Shown one piece after another: positions 5,356 through 6,450 of a stretch of DNA of 6,450 bases; position 1 is the first letter of the stretch; the number at the start of each line of letters is the position of its first letter. Made by a program: the position numbers and the translations under genes. A model generated the notes under the pieces. That model did not search any database and had not been told where the DNA came from. It saw only the letters and a list, made by a program, of their open reading frames with translations. The stretch spans positions 1-6,450 of the forward strand of contig CBDUXZ010000115.1 in NCBI GenBank assembly GCA_965371325.1, written 5' to 3'. Source of the stretch: CBDUXZ01 sp965371325 [NCBI: uncultured bacterium]. Lineage in GTDB: Bacteria > JAUYMQ01.

Positions 5356-6450
5356 GAAATATTTTCTCCATAAGATCACCCACCGATCCGACGCGGAAGA
5401 GTTCGAGACCTTCCGGGACCTCGGACAAATCTTCTGATCGGGCCGGCAGGATTATTCCCTCGAAGCCGAGCCTCCCTGCTTCTCGCGCGCGTGCTTCGCA
5501 GCCGGCTATACCGCGCACCTCCCCGGTAAGCCCGACCTCTCCGGCGAACGCCACCCTGCCTCGCACGGGTTTCTCCAGAAAGCTCGATGCCAGCGCAGCC
5601 GCAACCGCCAGATCGACGGCGGGCTCGGAGATGCGCACGCCACCGGCAACGTTCACATACAGATCGAGACCGGCGAGATCGAGCCCCGCCTTCTTCTCGA
5701 GGACAGCCACGAGCATCGCCACCCGCCCATCGTCCACGCCGAGTGTCGTCCGCCGCGGCATGGCGTTGCGCGAGGCGGAGACGAGCGCCTGAATCTCGAT
5801 GAGCAACGGCCGCGTTCCCTCGAGGCTTGCCGCCACCACCGAGCCTGTAGCGGGGTCGTCGCGCGCGGAGAGGTCGGCCAGGAAAATCTTGCTCGGGTTC
5901 GAAACCTCGACGAGCCCGCGCCCCTTCATCTCGAAGACGCCGATCTCGTCCGTCGCGCCAAAGCGGTTCTTGACTCCCCGCAGAACGCGCGTTGCCCTTC
6001 CGGGTTCCCCCTCGAAAGCGAGAACGACGTCCACCAGGTGCTCGAGCGTCTTGGGGCCGGCGATGGCGCCGTCCTTGGTGACATGACCCACGAGCAACAC
6101 GGCCAGCCCGCTCGTCTTGGCGACCTCCAGGACGCGTGAAGCCCCCTCCCGCACCTGCGAGACGCTCCCCGGCGCGGAGGTCAGGTCCGCGCTCTGAAGC
6201 GTTTGAATTGAATCGATCACGGCGGCCTGGGGCCGAATCTCCCGGAGTTGTTCCAGCACCGTCTCGAGGGAGGGCTCGGCGAGGACCAGGAGCTTCTCGG
6301 CGGAGAGCCCGAGGCGTTCGGCGCGAAGGCGTGTCTGCCGAGCGGATTCCTCGCCCGTCACATAGAGGGTTCCGTGACCTGCGGCGGAGAGCCGCGCGAG
6401 GGCCTGAAGGGCGAGTGTCGACTTGCCGATCCCGGGCTCCCCTCCCAGAA
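5348..6450 (-). CDS. radA: DNA repair protein RadA (partial, N-terminus outside the window)
   Basis: The last 366 residues of RadA (Sms), a RecA-like hexameric ATPase that drives branch migration and D-loop extension in homologous recombination. The frame runs off the right edge; about 90 residues, including the usual N-terminal C4 zinc finger and the very start, are missing (family length ~455-460). Visible in order: Walker A GEPGIGKST (residues 3-11 of the visible part), YVTGEES (29-35), Walker B AAVIDS (75-80), the GHVTKDGAIAGPKTLEH segment (from 121), the RadA signature KNRFG (160-164), and the C-terminal Lon-protease-like domain with LYVNVAGG and FAGEVGLTGEVRGI. A GTG at 6361 lies inside the ATPase core and encodes an internal valine, so it is not the start. 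The stop TAA (5348-5350) falls inside the first codons of the cytochrome lipoprotein gene, suggesting co-transcription and coupled translation. The gene appears intact where visible. Confidence 0.97.
   Translation of the reverse strand, partial: LGGEPGIGKSTLALQALARLSAAGHGTLYVTGEESARQTRLRAERLGLSAEKLLVLAEPSLETVLEQLREIRPQAAVIDSIQTLQSADLTSAPGSVSQVREGASRVLEVAKTSGLAVLLVGHVTKDGAIAGPKTLEHLVDVVLAFEGEPGRATRVLRGVKNRFGATDEIGVFEMKGRGLVEVSNPSKIFLADLSARDDPATGSVVAASLEGTRPLLIEIQALVSASRNAMPRRTTLGVDDGRVAMLVAVLEKKAGLDLAGLDLYVNVAGGVRISEPAVDLAVAAALASSFLEKPVRGRVAFAGEVGLTGEVRGIAGCEARAREAGRLGFEGIILPARSEDLSEVPEGLELFRVGSVGDLMEKIFHG

Noticed and set aside
4444-5373. Plus-strand open frame of 309 codons
   Set aside because: It is antisense to the cytochrome lipoprotein, which has a lipobox and four haem motifs. 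The plus-strand product is Arg/His/Asp-rich and unrecognisable.
5356-5379. Upstream ATG at 5379 as the start of the cytochrome lipoprotein
   Set aside because: It would extend the protein deeper into radA by 8 residues and put a longer, less typical segment before the signal helix. The ATG at 5355 has GGAG upstream and the compact stop-start overlap, so it was preferred, though not proven.
1-6450. CRISPR arrays, tandem repeats, insertion sequences, tRNA or rRNA genes, phage or defence genes
   Set aside because: No regularly spaced direct repeats, terminal inverted repeats with a transposase, cloverleaf-like segments or defence protein motifs were seen on either strand by eye. A covariance-model RNA search was not possible here.

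Overview
The window is about 60% or more GC and gene-dense, with almost every gene on the minus strand. It suggests a Gram-negative (diderm) bacterium with c-type cytochrome maturation: one gene encodes a predicted lipoprotein with four CXXCH haem motifs, and another a long-chain polyprenyl diphosphate synthase of the kind that makes quinone side chains. Genes of this mix are common in Deltaproteobacteria-like, Acidobacteria-like and uncultured candidate phyla such as Eisenbacteria. The sequence alone does not settle which, so the lineage is inference.

Layout, reading leftward from the right edge (the direction of transcription): (1) radA, whose first ~90 codons lie outside the window, 6450-5348; (2) a lipoprotein with a UshA/5'-nucleotidase-like N-terminal part and a tetrahaem C-terminal part, 5355-3724, whose start overlaps the radA stop by 8 bases; (3) a polyprenyl diphosphate synthase, 3618-2632, behind a ~105-base leader with a GC-rich hairpin; (4) a secreted ComEA-like helix-hairpin-helix protein, 2485-2159, with a textbook ribosome binding site behind a ~145-base leader with a long imperfect hairpin; (5) a strong 13-bp terminator hairpin at 2101-2131. 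Genes 1 to 4 run the same way with no intervening terminator that I can defend, so they could form one transcript. Their functions (DNA recombination, redox cytochrome, quinone or lipid biosynthesis, DNA binding) do not form an obvious single pathway.

A gap of about 310 bases (1792-2100) holds a candidate sigma70-type promoter for the next minus-strand gene, 1791-133. That gene encodes a multi-pass membrane protein of GT-C glycosyltransferase type with an unusually long hydrophilic loop. At the left edge a plus-strand reading frame ends at 101 and looks like the last 33 residues of a convergent gene.

I see no CRISPR array, tRNA, rRNA, insertion sequence, phage gene or defence system. The most notable item is the lipoprotein: its nucleotidase-like domain has lost the metal-binding histidines expected of that fold and is joined to a multihaem domain. 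Proteins of this broad kind are already known, so it is an uncharacterised family rather than a new system.
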